A stretch of 64,000 nt of DNA from Loripinus fragilis (GCA_964019695.1 OZ026516.1:96348368-96412367); one strand, 5' to 3'; positions 1 to 13,111 are shown, counted from the stretch's first letter. Numbers and translations are program-made. The notes: generated by a model from the letters alone, not told the origin.

Positions 1-27
1 CAGTGAAGCAGTCTAAATGTGATGGTC

Positions 28-146
28 TTTTGATATCATGTTTACCAGGCAAGGCTTTGAGAACGCTTGTTGAATCGCGAGGCTCGCTGCCTCGCGATTC
101 AACAAGCGTTCTCAAAACCTTGCCTGGTAAATTTGATATCGAAAGA
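28..146. repeat. Near-perfect hairpin (foldback)
   Basis: Two arms of about 55 bases are reverse complements around a loop of a few bases near position 86. The arms begin near TTTGATATC and meet at CCTCGCGATTCAAC. It lies in the intron downstream of the rhamnonate dehydratase exon. No coding role is supported. Confidence 0.8.
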
Positions 147-179
147 CGCGAACATGGTATTCTATTTATTAGTTTACCC

Positions 180-330
180 TTTGGTTCATTCTTCAAACTG
201 TCTACAATCAAGCACCGCACCCGACCCAGGATACTACATGGGAAAGTGACAGGAACACAATTAAACATCACAAACGAGAGCCAAGAGGTCAGTCCTTTCC
301 CATCAGGTGACCACAAGGCAAATTGCAGAT
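180..330. repeat. Fragment of dispersed repeat family R1
   Basis: The segment with AACGAGAGCCAAGAGGTCAG followed by a GGTGACCAC block recurs, with divergence, at 57448-57992, at 60668-61220 (inverted), at about 18020-18200 (inverted) and in part at 25195-25260. It is therefore an interspersed repeat and not an exon. Confidence 0.6.
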
Positions 331-367
331 AACGCAGTTAATATGAGAGGAAACTAATAATGCATAC

Positions 368-851
368 CTAGTAATGCATACACTGGTTCATTTCTGAGCT
401 TCCCGAGCAGGTCCCAAAGAGCCAGATCCACAGCGCTGATTGCCTGTACAGGTAACCCTTTCCTACCATAGTTAATAGTGGCCCTAAACATCTGATCATA
501 CATAAGCTCCACATTCCGCGGATCTTGTCCCTCCACAAAGCGACTTAGATGTTTTTCAACAATATAACATCCTGGCTCTCCTCCGATGGTGACTCCAACA
601 CCGCATGTCCCGTCGTCAGCTTCAATCTCAACTATCAGTGTCCCAATCGCGTTGATTCCCCACGACTTACGGAACGGCTGGTAAAGCTCGTACATTGACA
701 TAGGATTAGCAACAGGTGTTGGGTAGCCATTAATCCAGTGTTCATCCTCCGTGTCATGGCAGTCCGCTCCCTGGTCACCCTTCACTGCTTCAGGAACGTA
801 CGCTCGGACTTCTTTTATTCTCGGAAATTGTCTCACTGCTTCAACAGACAT
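368..851 (-). CDS. L-rhamnonate dehydratase, first coding exon (gene continues off the left edge)
   Basis: This is the 5' coding exon of an enolase-superfamily sugar-acid dehydratase. The 161 residues match the N-terminal capping domain and the start of the barrel of L-rhamnonate dehydratase, which converts L-rhamnonate to 2-keto-3-deoxy-L-rhamnonate. Visible family signatures are GDQGADCH near residue 26, SWGINAIGTL, GVGVTIGGEP, IVEKHLSRFVEGQDPR and NYGRKGL followed by SAVDLALWDLLGK. The ATG is at 851. A donor GTATGC follows CTAG at 368, leaving phase 1. The metal-binding and catalytic residues of the barrel lie in exons outside the window. The family is mainly bacterial and fungal, and the known animal relative ENOSF1 (L-fuconate dehydratase) is clearly different, so horizontal acquisition is plausible but unproven. 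It is head-to-head with a zinc dehydrogenase 1.27 kb away. Confidence 0.85.
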
Positions 852-2122
852 ATTTACTAGTTGTATGTTTACTTTTCTATGAGGAGATTCCTACTGATAG
901 AGGACATGCCTTATCATTCACATTGAAGGGTGAAAGTGACACCAAAAGTTCAAAACTCAGATATTGGATCTTTAAAGATACGAAAGCATGTCCAGGGCAT
1001 GCTTGTGAATTTTAATCAAAATTTGCAACTACATGCAATTCTATGATATTGTACTTATGTAGTAGTGATTGTTAAAATAAAATTCTGTTTAAACCAAAGG
1101 GCCGGTTAAACACACAGCTTTTCTAAAATGGTCTCATTTCATCTTAAAGATATACAGTCAAACCTGTGTAAAAACTTCCACTCAAAAATAGACAAATCAA
1201 AGGTATTAATGACAACTGGTAGCTAAATGAAGGTCGAACGTATTGCAGAATGCTCCTCTTGGAGCATTCTACAATACATTTGACCTGCATTAAGCGATAA
1301 TCCGTCTTGAAAACCAATATTCTGTCTTTTTGAGAGTGGTCGTTTTACACAGGTTTTACTGTACAAGTAAAATATACCCGCAAACGTGTTAGACTCGGGG
1401 TCGGGTGTCGAACTCACGAACCCACTATTGAAGTCCATAGACGTCTATACATGCAAAGATATCGTACAATATTTTTTTTCGAAAACCTTTACCTGTGACT
1501 CCTCAGTATATACAACGGGTCACCCTGACTTAACTGCATCTAACTTTATGCAAAATGCCATTGGTCTTAAAAGAGGGTTAAATGTTTAGTTGAAATGGCA
1601 ATCAGCGTAATCTCAAATCAGTCTGCTCCTAGATCGGACTGATCTAAGTTTACGCTTTTTGAAGAAGGCCTTTAGCTGTCTGCCTGAATATTTAGTAAAT
1701 GCGCCCCTCGGTTGTTATTGTCTTGATGACCGAATATAAATGGGCCTCGACGTGAGAAAACCTGTCTTCGGGGGTTCGCGAACAACTGAGGCGCAGACCA
1801 GCCTGCGCATACGTGCAGTCTGATCAGCGCCTTAGCTATTCGCTTATTGGAAAGCAACATATCTAAACTTGCTACTGGTGAAATTTCAATTTTCTAGCTA
1901 GTCTCTGAAGCTGAGCAGATCGGTTTGAGTATCGCTTTGTCTGAAACCCCGAAGACAGGTTTCCTAGCGACGAGGCCCATTTTCATCAGGACCAGTCTGG
2001 TCCTTGATCTTGGTCTGAAGTTTTTGCACACGGCTCCTGTTTCGGTACGTTCAGATAACAGGGTCAGGGTAGAGATGGTTATCAAATAAAAATGATATAA
2101 TGTTAGATATTACCTTTACAAA
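852..2122. other. Intergenic region between divergent host genes
   Basis: This 1.27-kb spacer separates the dehydratase start (851, minus) from the dehydrogenase start (2123, plus), so it must hold both promoters unless there are upstream non-coding exons. Most recognisable content is repeat: a MITE at 1148-1372, a piece resembling the CTGCGCATAC repeat near 1800, and an inverted echo of CCTGTCTTCGGGG around 1760 and 1950. I see no confident TATA box or gene. Confidence 0.5.
1148..1372. mobile_element. MITE with CAGTAAAACCTGTG-type terminal inverted repeats
   Basis: The ends read ACAGTCAAACCTGTGT and its near reverse complement ACACAGGTTTTACTGT, flanked by TA-like dinucleotides as in Tc1/mariner-type MITEs. 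The centre is a short palindrome (GCAGAATGCTCC/GGAGCATTCT). A second copy with the same ends and centre is at about 11735-11912. Confidence 0.65.
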
Positions 2123-2576
2123 ATGGAGGAGATTTTTAAAATACCAAAATTTATGAAAGCTTTGATAAAGAGGTCTGAGGTTGTATCCTTTGAATACACA
2201 GACATACCCGTGCCGGAGCCGGAAGGGGACGAGGTTCTGATAAAAGTGGAAGCAAACTCAATATGTGGCTCGGACATCGCGCTCTACCGTTGGAATGACG
2301 TCGGACGTGAGATCGCCAAGGTACCGTTCATACCTGGACACGAAACTGCTGGCACGGTGGTTAAATGTGGACCCGATGCAACTCTTAAGGTTGGGACTAG
2401 AGTTGGGGTAGAGAACCATTTCTTCTGTGGGGAATGCTATCACTGTACGCATGACTTGCGTCAGAACTGCACAAACATGGGACAGTATGGACACGGCAGG
2501 AAAACAATGCATGGAGGGTGTGCCGAGTATTCTATCGTATCTTCAAAGTACCTGTATGCCATAACTAAAGGTCTGA
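2123..2576 (+). CDS. Zinc-dependent dehydrogenase (L-threonine 3-dehydrogenase-like), gene A, exon 1
   Basis: This exon gives residues 1-151 of a 358-residue medium-chain zinc dehydrogenase; exons at 2123-2576, 6444-6594, 13112-13208, 14442-14613 and 16882-17084 total 1077 nt including the stop. It holds the catalytic GroES-like domain: Zn ligands C48 (ICGSD), H73 and E74 (GHE), and the structural zinc loop C102, C105, C108 and C116. The GVENH...CGEC block, the MHGGCAEY block and the C-terminal THRF sequence fit the L-threonine 3-dehydrogenase branch better than sorbitol dehydrogenase. The real substrate is unknown. The ATG at 2123 aligns with the gene B start; an internal Met at residue 11 is the alternative. 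The donor is GTAAGT at 2577, phase 1. Confidence 0.85.
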
Positions 2577-4319
2577 GTAAGTACAGGCACTGTCGAAGTC
2601 CACGGGGCCTTACTCTACAACACTAACAAGTAGACATGTTTAATATCCATCACTGGCAAAATGTTGGTCTCAAGTTGTTTTAGTAAGCCTTGCAAGTGTA
2701 CACCAAGGGATGTGGCAGCTCAGCTGCCATCTCTTTTTGGTGTGTACTTACACTTATATACAATGTTTTCTAGTAGTGAATAGTTCATAAATACCTCTAT
2801 TTATCAGAATCTAACGTATCCCAAATCTAATTCGACTTAAACGGGTATTTAGAACTGTCGGTGTTCGAGTTTTCGATATGTTTCTTTCCATAGATCGTGA
2901 TACTTCTTCATATGTAACTGATGCAAGATTTTCAGGTTTCAATATTCATTGCAACAAGTTATGCATTATTCAAATGATGCAAAATGCTCTATAGTTTCAA
3001 AAGAAATAATGTCAAATTTCATTGCAGCAAGTCATGCATATGCAAATGATGCAAGGTTTTCAAGTTCAACGCAAATATGGCAAATTTCATTGTAACAAGT
3101 TATGCATATGTGAATGATGAAAGGGTTCAACGCGAATATGGCGAATTTCATGGCAGCAATTTATTCGTTTTATTTATTTATTGAGGTTTTCAAGTTCAAC
3201 GCAAATATGGCGAATTCCAATGCAGCAAGACAGACTTGTTCACTTGAGCCAGTATGTGACAAAACTAACACACCAACAAAATGAACAGCGCTCTCAACAA
3301 AGATTTAGATCCTCCTGGACATCCACCCAGTCTGATCTGAGCCTTCGTGATGCGTATGAAGAATCCACGAGACCGTAGCAACTTTTTGAGCGCATACTTA
3401 CAAATCATATCTGACCTGGTTGAAGGCCGGGCTGATCTGAGGCTTCGCTGGGCGCACAGTTCATTTTGTTGGTGGTTTATGTACTGGCTCCTCTATCAGC
3501 TTGAGATAACCCATTTGCCTTGCCAAGGCCTTGTAAATGCTGTACGTTATTCGATAAATGAGCAGGTTCATTATATTTTGATACTTAACACAAGCTTAAA
3601 ACATGCATATGCAGCTATCTAGTGAGGATATATGCCTAACATTTGGCCTGAATCCCTTTGTGTGCGCAAACAGGAAAGGCCCAGGCGAGCCTGAGAATCC
3701 GGTGCCTACAGACGCAATAAGTACCACAATCTCATGAACTGACTCAGATATACACCTAAGGAATCTTCTAACGCATACACTTTTATTTTGGCACTTTCTT
3801 AAAAACTAGAATTCCGAATCAAAAAATATTTTGAAATAAATTAGAACAATGTTTTCCAGTAATGCATGGCTAATTTCAGAGAAAACTGACAAAGAGTATT
3901 TGAAATATTCAAGTTTGAGCTGAAAACTTCAAAAAACGAAAGTCGCAAATTTACCATTTTTCAAACAAATCAATACGGAAAACAGAATCGCATTTTGTCA
4001 AATGTATTCCACTCAGTAACACGGATTAATGAGACATGAATCATTTTCAAAGGCAAGTCAGTCTGTATTCTATTATTCATAAATAAGAAAAAAAAATTTA
4101 ACTTTCTATCTTCTGCATCTATAAAAGTGAACGGACAATGCGCACACACAAGTAATTAAAATATTCCTGACAATCGCATCGCATATATGCTCGATTGACT
4201 TTAGATCTGGGGAGCATGATAGCCATGGTTAAACATTATTCTGCTAGCTAGCAGCAGAGTCCTGCTGGTGTTACTCACAGTGTGGACTTTTTATATTTCA
4301 ACTGTTCACAATCGCATGA

Positions 4320-4930
4320 AAAAAGTCAGTAGAATACGGCCAGGAAATACCACAATCATACACTGCAGACCAAACAATTGCACCGCGAGGAAGAGACACA
4401 AAGCACTAACTGTCCCATGACATTAAAATCAATTTTAAGCAACCATCTCTCTCTTCCCCCAACGAGATAGTTGCAAAACTAGAAATGACATTAAGTACTG
4501 CACAACAAAACAAGGACCAAATACAAAAATAAAACACAAACAATAGGAGCAATAGTAAACAATTAACCAACAACAATATACACATCGCCTTAGAACGCTC
4601 AGTCGAGTTACTGAGGCTCGTATATTAATTTCACTGGCCAAATCTTCGCCCTAGATTATGCTGTTGTCAAAACCAAAAAACGTAAAGCTCGCGTGGATGC
4701 TTCCTTTCTTATCCAATTTATCACCATGAGGAAACAATCAAATTATTACTGTGATGAAACAAAGAAAGTGGCTCTGAACTCACATACAGTCAGAGCTAAA
4801 ATAAACCCTCCCCCAGTTGAGCCACAGCGGGCCCGTCCAAAGAAACACCATGCAGTGACCCACCAATGAAAATTTTCTGCCAAGGTCGTCATTGTGTCTG
4901 ACTCATAACCCAACGTGAATTTTATGCATT
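4320..4930. repeat. Dispersed repeat R2, copy 1
   Basis: Blocks such as ACCGCGAGGAAGAGACACA, AATCTTCGCCCTAGATT and CAGTCAGAGCTAAA occur in the same order at about 11600-12540 and 58100-58690. This is a roughly 600-bp interspersed family present in introns of both dehydrogenase genes. No coding capacity is evident. Confidence 0.65.
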
Positions 4931-5814
4931 TCTTATTACAAAAAGACGTATTCCATCGTTAAGCATGACAAATGAAATTGAAATTGCCTCACTGAAATGC
5001 AGACTTGAACCTAAATTCCAATTTTTTTGACTTCCGATTTTGACCCTTTCAAATTAAATAAGCTGTATTTTGCATAATACCCAAGGTATTGTTTTGAAAT
5101 TTTCACACATGATGTGAATAATATTGAATTTTTGTTTAACAACAAAACATTGAATGCTTTTAACAGTATTAAGCGTTTGTAGTCAATTGTTTACGGTATG
5201 CGTTAGAAGATTCCTTAAGTATATAGGGCAAATAAGCATGAACAAACAGTACAGACCTAGATCCTATTCGGTAATCTTTATTTTATGCTTTTTTCCTCTC
5301 AACTATGGCCCAAACGAGTGAACGGACAAGCCGAAAGCAATATTACCCAATCAACGTTTGCAATGATGGGGGCACAATTTCTGAGTAATTTGGCTCTGAC
5401 ACTTAAAAGGCCTAAATATATGTCAAATATATGTCAAAATTTATTGCACGAGCTAAGAATTTCTAGCGAAAAGGCGAGCAATCTCCCTAAACGAGACGTT
5501 CGTTTTATTTTGTTGAAATAACGACTGGAGAAACTAGGCACATTCAACAAATATATATAGACGAGCCGTCGATGCACCTTTGACCCCGAATTTGTATATT
5601 TATAACGGGGTTTCCTTCATACATGTAATAAATCTACTTCTTATTGAATGAGAATTTATTTCGATCATCAACTGTGCTTGTTAATCAGTAACATATATGG
5701 GAACTAGAACCACGCTATGTACAGTAAAACTATTTATACAGTTGATGTACAATAAAAACGACCATCTTGCAAAGTGGTTTATTTTGTAAGATATTTGATG
5801 TCTTCTTTCGCTTA

Positions 5815-5922
5815 TACGACACCTTTCCCCCCTAGACCCAAGACGCCCTTTACATATGTTATATATTTGTATAGCGACATTTAATTGTCCAAAGGGCATC
5901 TTGGGTCTAGGGGGGGAAAGCA
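5815..5922. repeat. Short foldback element
   Basis: CTTTCCCCCCTAGACCCAAG at the left is mirrored by CTTGGGTCTAGGGGGGGAAAG at the right, enclosing about 50 AT-rich bases. It is a small palindromic MITE-like insertion within intron 1. Confidence 0.75.
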
Positions 5923-6443
5923 TCTAGAAACAAACTGAAAGACGCCAGTTTCATCTTTTTAAAGACAAACGTCACAATTGTAAGTATATTTCGTACGCAT
6001 GCGCAGAAGGAATACCGCAAAGTTTTGGAAATGAAGGGTACTTATATCCTTCATATTTTAGCACTTTTACTTTTTGAAAACCTGCAAATAATTTACTAAA
6101 ACTCTCGTCTAAACGGCACTCGGTCTAAAGACGTAAAATGAGGGGTGGGAGTAGAAGGCCCAAGTTTTCACGGCTTTGTAAATGATGAATCGCTTTGAAA
6201 CATATTTTGATGCTTTCTATGCATATTTTACTACAGAAACAGTCCAATTTCAAAAAACATTAGGGCAGTTCGAAAATTTAGGTTTTGTAATCATGTCAAC
6301 TAGGGAAAATATACGCCTTATCGCTAGAGCTCCTTTCCTAGTAAGCATGTTAAAGCTGCGTTACGATGACGGGCCGATAGATAGTGGCCCACGACTGTAT
6401 ACTGGCTGAGTCTTTGCATAATATTTGTTTTAATTTCTTACAG

Positions 6444-6594
6444 CTGCTGAAGAGATAGCGTTACTAGAGCCGCTAGGGGTCGCTCATAATGGAGTTGAGC
6501 AGTTAAAGGTGAAGGACGAAGACGTTCTTGTAATAGGGTGTGGCCCTATGGGACTGTTGGTCCAAATGCTTGCCAAAGTCATGGGAGCAAAACG
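6444..6594 (+). CDS. Gene A exon 2 (Rossmann-fold start)
   Basis: This exon of 151 nt encodes the end of the catalytic domain (LEPLGVAHNG) and the NAD-binding glycine motif GCGPMG of the Rossmann fold. The acceptor is TTTCTTACAG and the donor is GTAAAA after ACG. Length and phases are identical to gene B exon 2 (59329-59479). Confidence 0.88.
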
Positions 6595-7475
6595 GTAAAA
6601 CTAGGAGTGCACATCTAAATATCGTAAACACGTACCAAGCTGGTCACTATCGGCTCGACGATGAAACGCCATTTCGCTGTCGAGCTTATGGTGAGTCGCT
6701 TTTATATGCTTCGGGTCGATGGGCTTGCTCTTTGTCAGCATGTGAGCCAAATCAGTACGAACAGAGACAACATTGTTACCTATGACGTTTGCAATAGGAT
6801 GGATTGTAAAAGTTCTATCATTAATGCAGTGCATGACATCAATCTGATGGTCCGTAGTCCGAGATTTCGGCCACATCGATAGTTGGTCACCATAAGTGCT
6901 GTCGTTGACTTGCTTGAAATCAGCAACTCTATTTTTTTTACAGCTGAATATGTAGTATATTCCGGACCAAGTGGTTTAGCCATGTCATCATGGATGAAGA
7001 TACTTGATAACAGCTCTAATTTCAGTTTTGTCCATTGTACGGATTATCGCTACCGTGTACTATCAAATTTGTATTATCTGCCTATGTGAGCACAGCAGAT
7101 ACATTTGATTCAGTGGATACCGCTTTAAGACATTTAAGAAATGAATTCGAATTTTGGAATATTCATGCAAGAGACCCGAAGTATTCATGATTCGATGAAC
7201 ATTCCAAAATTGAATTTATTGCTTATATTTACTTTTTATTATTAATATCTAAAATATAGAAATTATTTATATTTTAGGAAACAAAACAGTTTTGTATTCA
7301 AAATGTAATTGTATTAACGGTTTTGTTGGAGTGTTAAGCGGAAAAGCGTAACAGCCAGTGTCAACACGGACAGCCAATGGAGCATACAAGAGGCTTGTTT
7401 TGCACGTGCGACTCATGTGTGGCTCGCTGTCAATCACAACACCATAGACCCCCCTCCCCCTGTGTTGCGGCGGTA

Positions 7476-10400
7476 GAAAGTCTCCCAGGGGAATTTTGTA
7501 CACTATAATTTTCTGAAACTACATCATATAAGAAACAAAATAAAAAATGTTAGCCCCCAGAGAGTGGCAGCATTAACGTGTAACATCACGTTATATACGT
7601 TACCCCCCAACATGACATTAAAAGTCCCTGATAATGTCTCTATCATGACATGTTCGTACTTATTTGCAAGCTGACACAGGTTTATGAACTTTTTATAACG
7701 CAGTTACATATTTTTAGCAATACTTTTTTTTATAAATGTCTTGAGTTTTTACCGTTTTATACGTTACTTAGTGTTTCCTGCGTTATTTCCGAGTAACAGT
7801 ATGGTATTTATTGACTATACGTGTTTTACATCTGTCACAGAATATAGTAAATCTATAAGGCTGCTACTTAAATGATTTGAAGTTCTTTTTTATGGTCGCT
7901 TACACTATTTTTCAGGCCCATGTTATGTATGTTACCTTCAAAATAGAATTAAACATTCAAGTTAATGTGTCTAACAAGCCCTGTTTATACTTATTTGCAT
8001 GCTGGCACAGGTTCATGTACTTCATTAAACAAGGTTTACCTATTTTAAGTATTCATTTAATAAAAGCTTTGAGCTTTAACTGATATGTGTGTTACCAAAT
8101 GATACATTAGTGATCCTGAGTATATGTATAGCAGTTGTTGACTATACATGTATAAAATCTGTCAGAGAATTTAGAAAATTTATAAGGCTGAAATAAATTG
8201 AATTTCCTTATTAATTTATGGTGACCTAAACTAATATTATAATGTGATCTATCAACCTTCGCTGTTTGCTCACATAAACAGTATATACCATGCATTCAAA
8301 TCGGAAGTTCTGAAAAACAGTCACAGTGAAACAGCTCAGTTCTGGGCAAGATAAATGGATATAATTCAGATGGTGTTGACACTGATTAGGGCTACGAGGA
8401 AACCAACTTTTAATTGCATGTCAGCTCTTTCTGTATGTCTTGTTCCCATTGTTCATTGCAAGCGATCACAACAACTAGGCACAATATGTACCCGTGTAAC
8501 TGATTACACTCATAAATTTGTCTGATACACATCGCAAATGCAAAGAACTTCTCCAAGAAACTAGCTAGTCTGGCCCCGGAAATATGCACACTCTAGTTTC
8601 AATTCTTTGGTGCGGTCTTTGCTTCCAAGGGATACTCTTTTAAGAACATATTTGACTTCACTACAGCTGGTGACTGGGACTGTGTTGCGGCGGTAGAAAG
8701 TCTCCCTGCCCTTCACTATAGTGTAGATTTTATTTTCTTGTCCTTTGGGATCATGGGTTTCGATGTGGAACTTTGAAACCATTAGAGTGTCACTGATGAC
8801 GCCTAAATGGCAGTAACTAGCTAGTCTGGCCCAGGAAATATGCACACTATAGTTTCAGTTCTTTGGTGCACTCTTTTCTTCCAAGGGATACCCTTTTATA
8901 AGAACATATTAGTATGTCACAACCATTGGTTCTTTGCTTGAGAAATGCCTTTGACATAACTATCAGGCAAACAATGAAGAGGTATTATAGGCTTCAGCAA
9001 CTAGAACTACGCTTTGTACTACAGATGGAATGGTGTTTTACTCATCACATCAGAGCTCAATATATTGAAACAACTCTTCAATGCACTAAAATGAAATATT
9101 CAATATGCTCATATGCAAAGTAGAACGAATACTAGAGGAAGTTTCATGCTTCACCAATCCTATTAGTTCGAGTTTTGAAGACAATGAACTGTACCTTTTG
9201 TCTTTTGGTGTTCCTGCTAAGCCTGGCATAGCTAAGGATCTTATTGAGGCTGATGACATTGGCAGGAAGGCTGTTGCAGACTTCATTGACTCACTTTTAC
9301 TTAAAAATGTGTCTTTCACAACCCCATAAATTGCTACAAGCTAATAAAGTTTTGAGGTTTGCGAGATCAAGCAAGAAGAAATTGTCCAATTTACAACATG
9401 TAAACAGCCAGATGAGAGCTTAAAGGATCGTCTGTGGTCTGCATGACCTTCTTTCTTTTGGGCTTTCCAGATATAGACAAAATGTGTGGAAATAATTGGG
9501 AAGGAAATCGAGTACCTCTGGGTGAAAGAAAACTTGATTGTACCCTAACAAAAGAGCCAAAGAATTATATTTCACATTTGTGTGATATGGGTTTACCATG
9601 TTCAAAACTCAACAACTCAAAAATTATAAAAGATAGAAACATAATACATGTATTTGCAGTTTCCAAAGGGTACATACACATTCTTTAATACAAAAAGAAT
9701 AAGTAAGCACATTCACATTAAAAAAAAATATCAAACTATATTAGTTTCATAAATCATTTATATAGGAATAATGAAAAAAACGTAACATACGTAACACTTT
9801 GGGGTGCATATTTGTTTTCAAAGGTCCATATTTGTGATGCAAAAATAGCTGACTTGGATAATATAGCCAATTTGGAAATCTTGCCTTATGATTTGCACTT
9901 TTCAGAAGTCATGTCATTTACTAAAAATATCAAAGATGTTGTTGAGTAATAAACGTAATTGACTGTTACAAGGTAATGGTGCCATTACCAGAGTGCTAGC
10001 ATATTGCAAAATTCTTGCAAGATGAATCTGATAGAGGATTTACAAGCTGTATTGGAAAATTCTTTAAACCCTTGGATAATATACGAAGAGTCGCTAGCTT
10101 GGCAAGAAATAGCTCTTAAACTTCTACCTGATTGGTTTTCTTTGATCTTTTAAGTTGTTACTCGCACTTTGCATTGTATGTTACAAACTTTCCATGAGTT
10201 TTATGTTTACTATATTTGATGTCTCTAGAGAAGAAAAGAGGGTTAATGGTAGTTTATGTTTTGAGTTACTTCCTCAGCAAATGTGCAAGAGTGAAAAGAA
10301 GTACATGGACCTGTGCCAGCGTGCAAATAAGTACAAGCAGGTCGTGTTGGAGACCATATCTTGAACGTTTAATGGTATTCAGAGAGTAACGTATGTAACC

Positions 10401-10846
10401 TGGGCTGTAAAATAGTGTAAGACACCACAATAAGGAACTTAAATCCATTTGAATTGCAGCCTTATAGATTTGCCATATTCACTGACGGATATAATACACG
10501 TATAGTCAATAAACGCCATACTGATACTTGGGAATAACATATGAAACACTAAGTAACATATACAACGGCAAAAACTCAAGACATTTATAAAATAAATGTT
10601 AAATTATGTAACTGTGCTATAAGAAATTCTTAAACCTGTGCCAAACCTGAAAAAAGAGTGAATATATGTCATGTTGGAGACATTATCAGAACAATTTAAT
10701 GTTATTTGGCGGGTAGCGTATGAAACATGATGTTACCCGCTAACGCTACCACTCTCAGAGGGCTTACGTATTTCATTTTGTGGCTTATATATTGTAGTAT
10801 CTGGAAATCATAGTGTATGGAATTCCCCCTGGGGGAAGGTCGGGTC
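7476..10846. mobile_element. Degraded DNA transposon with inverted terminal repeats
   Basis: The left end (CCCAGGGGAATTTTGTACAC, then GAGAGTGGCAGCATTAACG) is mirrored at the right (CTACCACTCTCAGAGG, then GGAATTCCCCCTGGGGG). The arms are roughly 350 bp, with a second pair of internal repeats around 7800-7870, 8120-8200 and 10450-10530. The interior has broken reading frames. One at 9105-9329 (NPISSSFEDNELY, then AKDLIEADDIGRKA, then VSF) resembles C-terminal pieces of host transposase ORFs I cannot name precisely. Solo pieces of the same terminus occur near 55440 and 56150. Confidence 0.55.
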
Positions 10847-11599
10847 TATAGCCAGTGCAAGGCCTAGAGAATTACATTTTACATTTTTGTGTGATATGGG
10901 ACTACCATGTTCAACATCTAATAACTCAAAACGTATATAAGATAGAAACGTAATGCTTGCAGTTTTGAAAAGGTAAATAAAAATTCTTTAATATAATACC
11001 TAATTAATTAACATAAACTGGTTTCAATAAAATTTAAGACAAACTATATTAGATTCATTTATCATTTAAAAGGGGGCTCAATGAAAAAATGTAACATGCA
11101 CTACATCGGGGGTGACTATATTTGTTTTCAAATGTCAATATCTGTGGCCCAGTAATAGCTTACTTAGAAAATGTAACCAATTTGGAAATCTTACCTTATC
11201 TTTTGCACTTTTTGAAGTCTTAAAAAGAATGTTAATTATCAAATATTGTGTAGGGTAACGTATGTTACAGGCTGTTACAGCTTAACGCTGCCATTGTCAG
11301 AGGGCTAACATGTTGCAAAATCCTTGCAAGACATTGGGTTTTAAGAAAAATATGGTCTACAAAATTCCCCTGCGGGGGAGGTAAACCATATCCAGCCAGT
11401 GGCCTTCATTGTAACTTCTGGCCTGGCGAATGTATTCGATCATTGAAGCGTATTGCACGGGCAAGTGAGATTGATAGCTGTCAATCCAATTTTTGGTATT
11501 CACGAGGCTATGAACGGTTGCAAAAATCTAAAGATTCATTAAAGGCTTGCTATGAAAATGTAAATATTGAACTATAAGATAACATTTAAAAAAAGAGTG

Positions 11600-12540
11600 A
11601 GTATGACCAGAAAATGCCACGACAAACCCACGACCCGACGAGAAAGAGACACAAAACACATACTTTAACACCACAGCAAGAATGCAATTAAAGTAAAGTA
11701 ACCATATCTCTCTTGCCTAACTAGAAAGAAAATACAGTAAACCCTGTGTTTACGGCGAATGGTAGCTTAATGAAGGTCGAAAGTATTGCAGAATGCTCTC
11801 TTGGAGCATTCTGCAATACGTTTGACCTGCATTAAGCGATAATCGGTCTTGAAAGCCATTTTTTTGGTCTTCTTTTTGAGTGACCGCTTAAGACAGGTTT
11901 TACTGTATACAGAATCACACTATAAAGCAAGGACTAAACACAAAACCACATACACGGGGGGCAACAAAAACACCGAACTAACAACAACAGAATCACCGCC
12001 TTTGAACAGATAGCAGCTGAGACCACGGGAAGGAGGGGGGTGGGGGCTTAAAAATTATTATATATCTTCGCCCTAGATTCTACCGTTGTTAAAACACAAA
12101 ACAGTATAGCTAGCATGGATGCTTTCTAATTTATGCAAACCATGATCACATGGAAACAATCATGTCACACTAAACTGCTGTAGTGAAACAAGGAAAAGAG
12201 ATCTTGATTCACGAGCAGTCAGTGCTACAGAATACTCCTAGATGAGCCACTGTAGGCCTAGACTGGCTCCAGTCCTTAAAACAGTTTTTCATCAATGTGT
12301 CATATAATATACGTGTAGCTAGTCTAACTCTGATGGCTCTGTTTTAAGGTCCTTAAAACAGAGCCATCAGAGTTAGACCTGCTACAAGTATATTATATGA
12401 CACATTGATGAAAAATTGTGTTAAGGACTGGAGCCAGTCTACAGTATGCCCAACAAAAGACAAGAATCAGCTAAATTAGCAACCAAACGATGAAAGTTTT
12501 AGGCTAGGTTCGTCATTCAGTCTGAGGCCAGGTCCAATGC
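11600..12540. repeat. Dispersed repeat R2, copy 2, with nested MITE and hairpin
   Basis: It has the same order of conserved blocks as the copies at 4320 and 58100. It is interrupted by the CAGTAAAACCTGTG-type MITE at about 11735-11912 and by the 12260-12440 hairpin. Confidence 0.6.
12260..12440. repeat. 181-bp near-perfect palindrome
   Basis: Arms of about 90 bases run from AGACTGGCTCCAGTCC to GGACTGGAGCCAGTCT, with the centre at AAGGTCCTTAAA. Only a few mismatches are visible, which implies a recent foldback insertion or a gene-conversion product. Confidence 0.85.
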
Positions 12541-13111
12541 CATACAATTAAAGAGGAAACGTCAGTTTTTTTAAGTTATGACCAAGCACATGTTCTGTCG
12601 CATATTATACATAGCATTTTCCATTCTTTTATAACGTAATTTTCTAAAATGACCACTATTTTTTCTTGTTGTTCAGAAGTGAAAAAGCGAGTTTCTCATT
12701 ATAAGTCAAATAAAGCGAGACCTTTCTTTTAAAAGTTTGTTTAATCAATTCGGCATTTTTTCGCTGATTAAACTATGAGGTAAAGTAGAATAGATTATGG
12801 GGTAAAATAGAATAAAGAGTAGACACGCTTGGTGCTTGAAAACTTTTGTATTCTAATGTATTAAGAATCTCAACTGAACTTTTGATAGACCAAAATAGAT
12901 TTTACCATTCCTCTCATTATATTTTACACAATATTTTATGACATTGTTTTTAATCCCAGTGAGCAAAGAATGTTTTTCAAGGCATTTGTGCATATGCGAT
13001 AATTACCCAAATCGTGGGTGTGTTAACTCATATAAATATAGCAGTACAAGAGAAAGTTGCAGTATGGCTGTGTTCAATGACGTATACAAACTCATTGTGT
13101 TTTCTCAACAG

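Larger units (their letters stand above)
2577..6443. other. Gene A intron 1, repeat-rich
   Basis: This is a 3.9-kb phase-1 intron. It contains short iterations of AAATTTCATTGCAACAAGT-like sequence at about 2935-3220, a copy of the R2 repeat at about 4320-4930, and an inverted repeat at 5815-5922. The short reading frames here show no family resemblance. Confidence 0.7.
6595..13111. other. Gene A intron 2, transposon-filled
   Basis: This 6.5-kb intron contains a degraded DNA transposon with long terminal repeats (about 7476-10846), an R2 repeat copy, a MITE near 11735 and an almost perfect 181-bp hairpin at 12260-12440. Apart from the transposon remnants I see no gene. Confidence 0.7.

Noticed and set aside
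9105..9329. Independent small gene in gene A intron 2
   Set aside because: It lies between transposon terminal repeats and is flanked by broken frames. Kept only as part of the degraded transposon.
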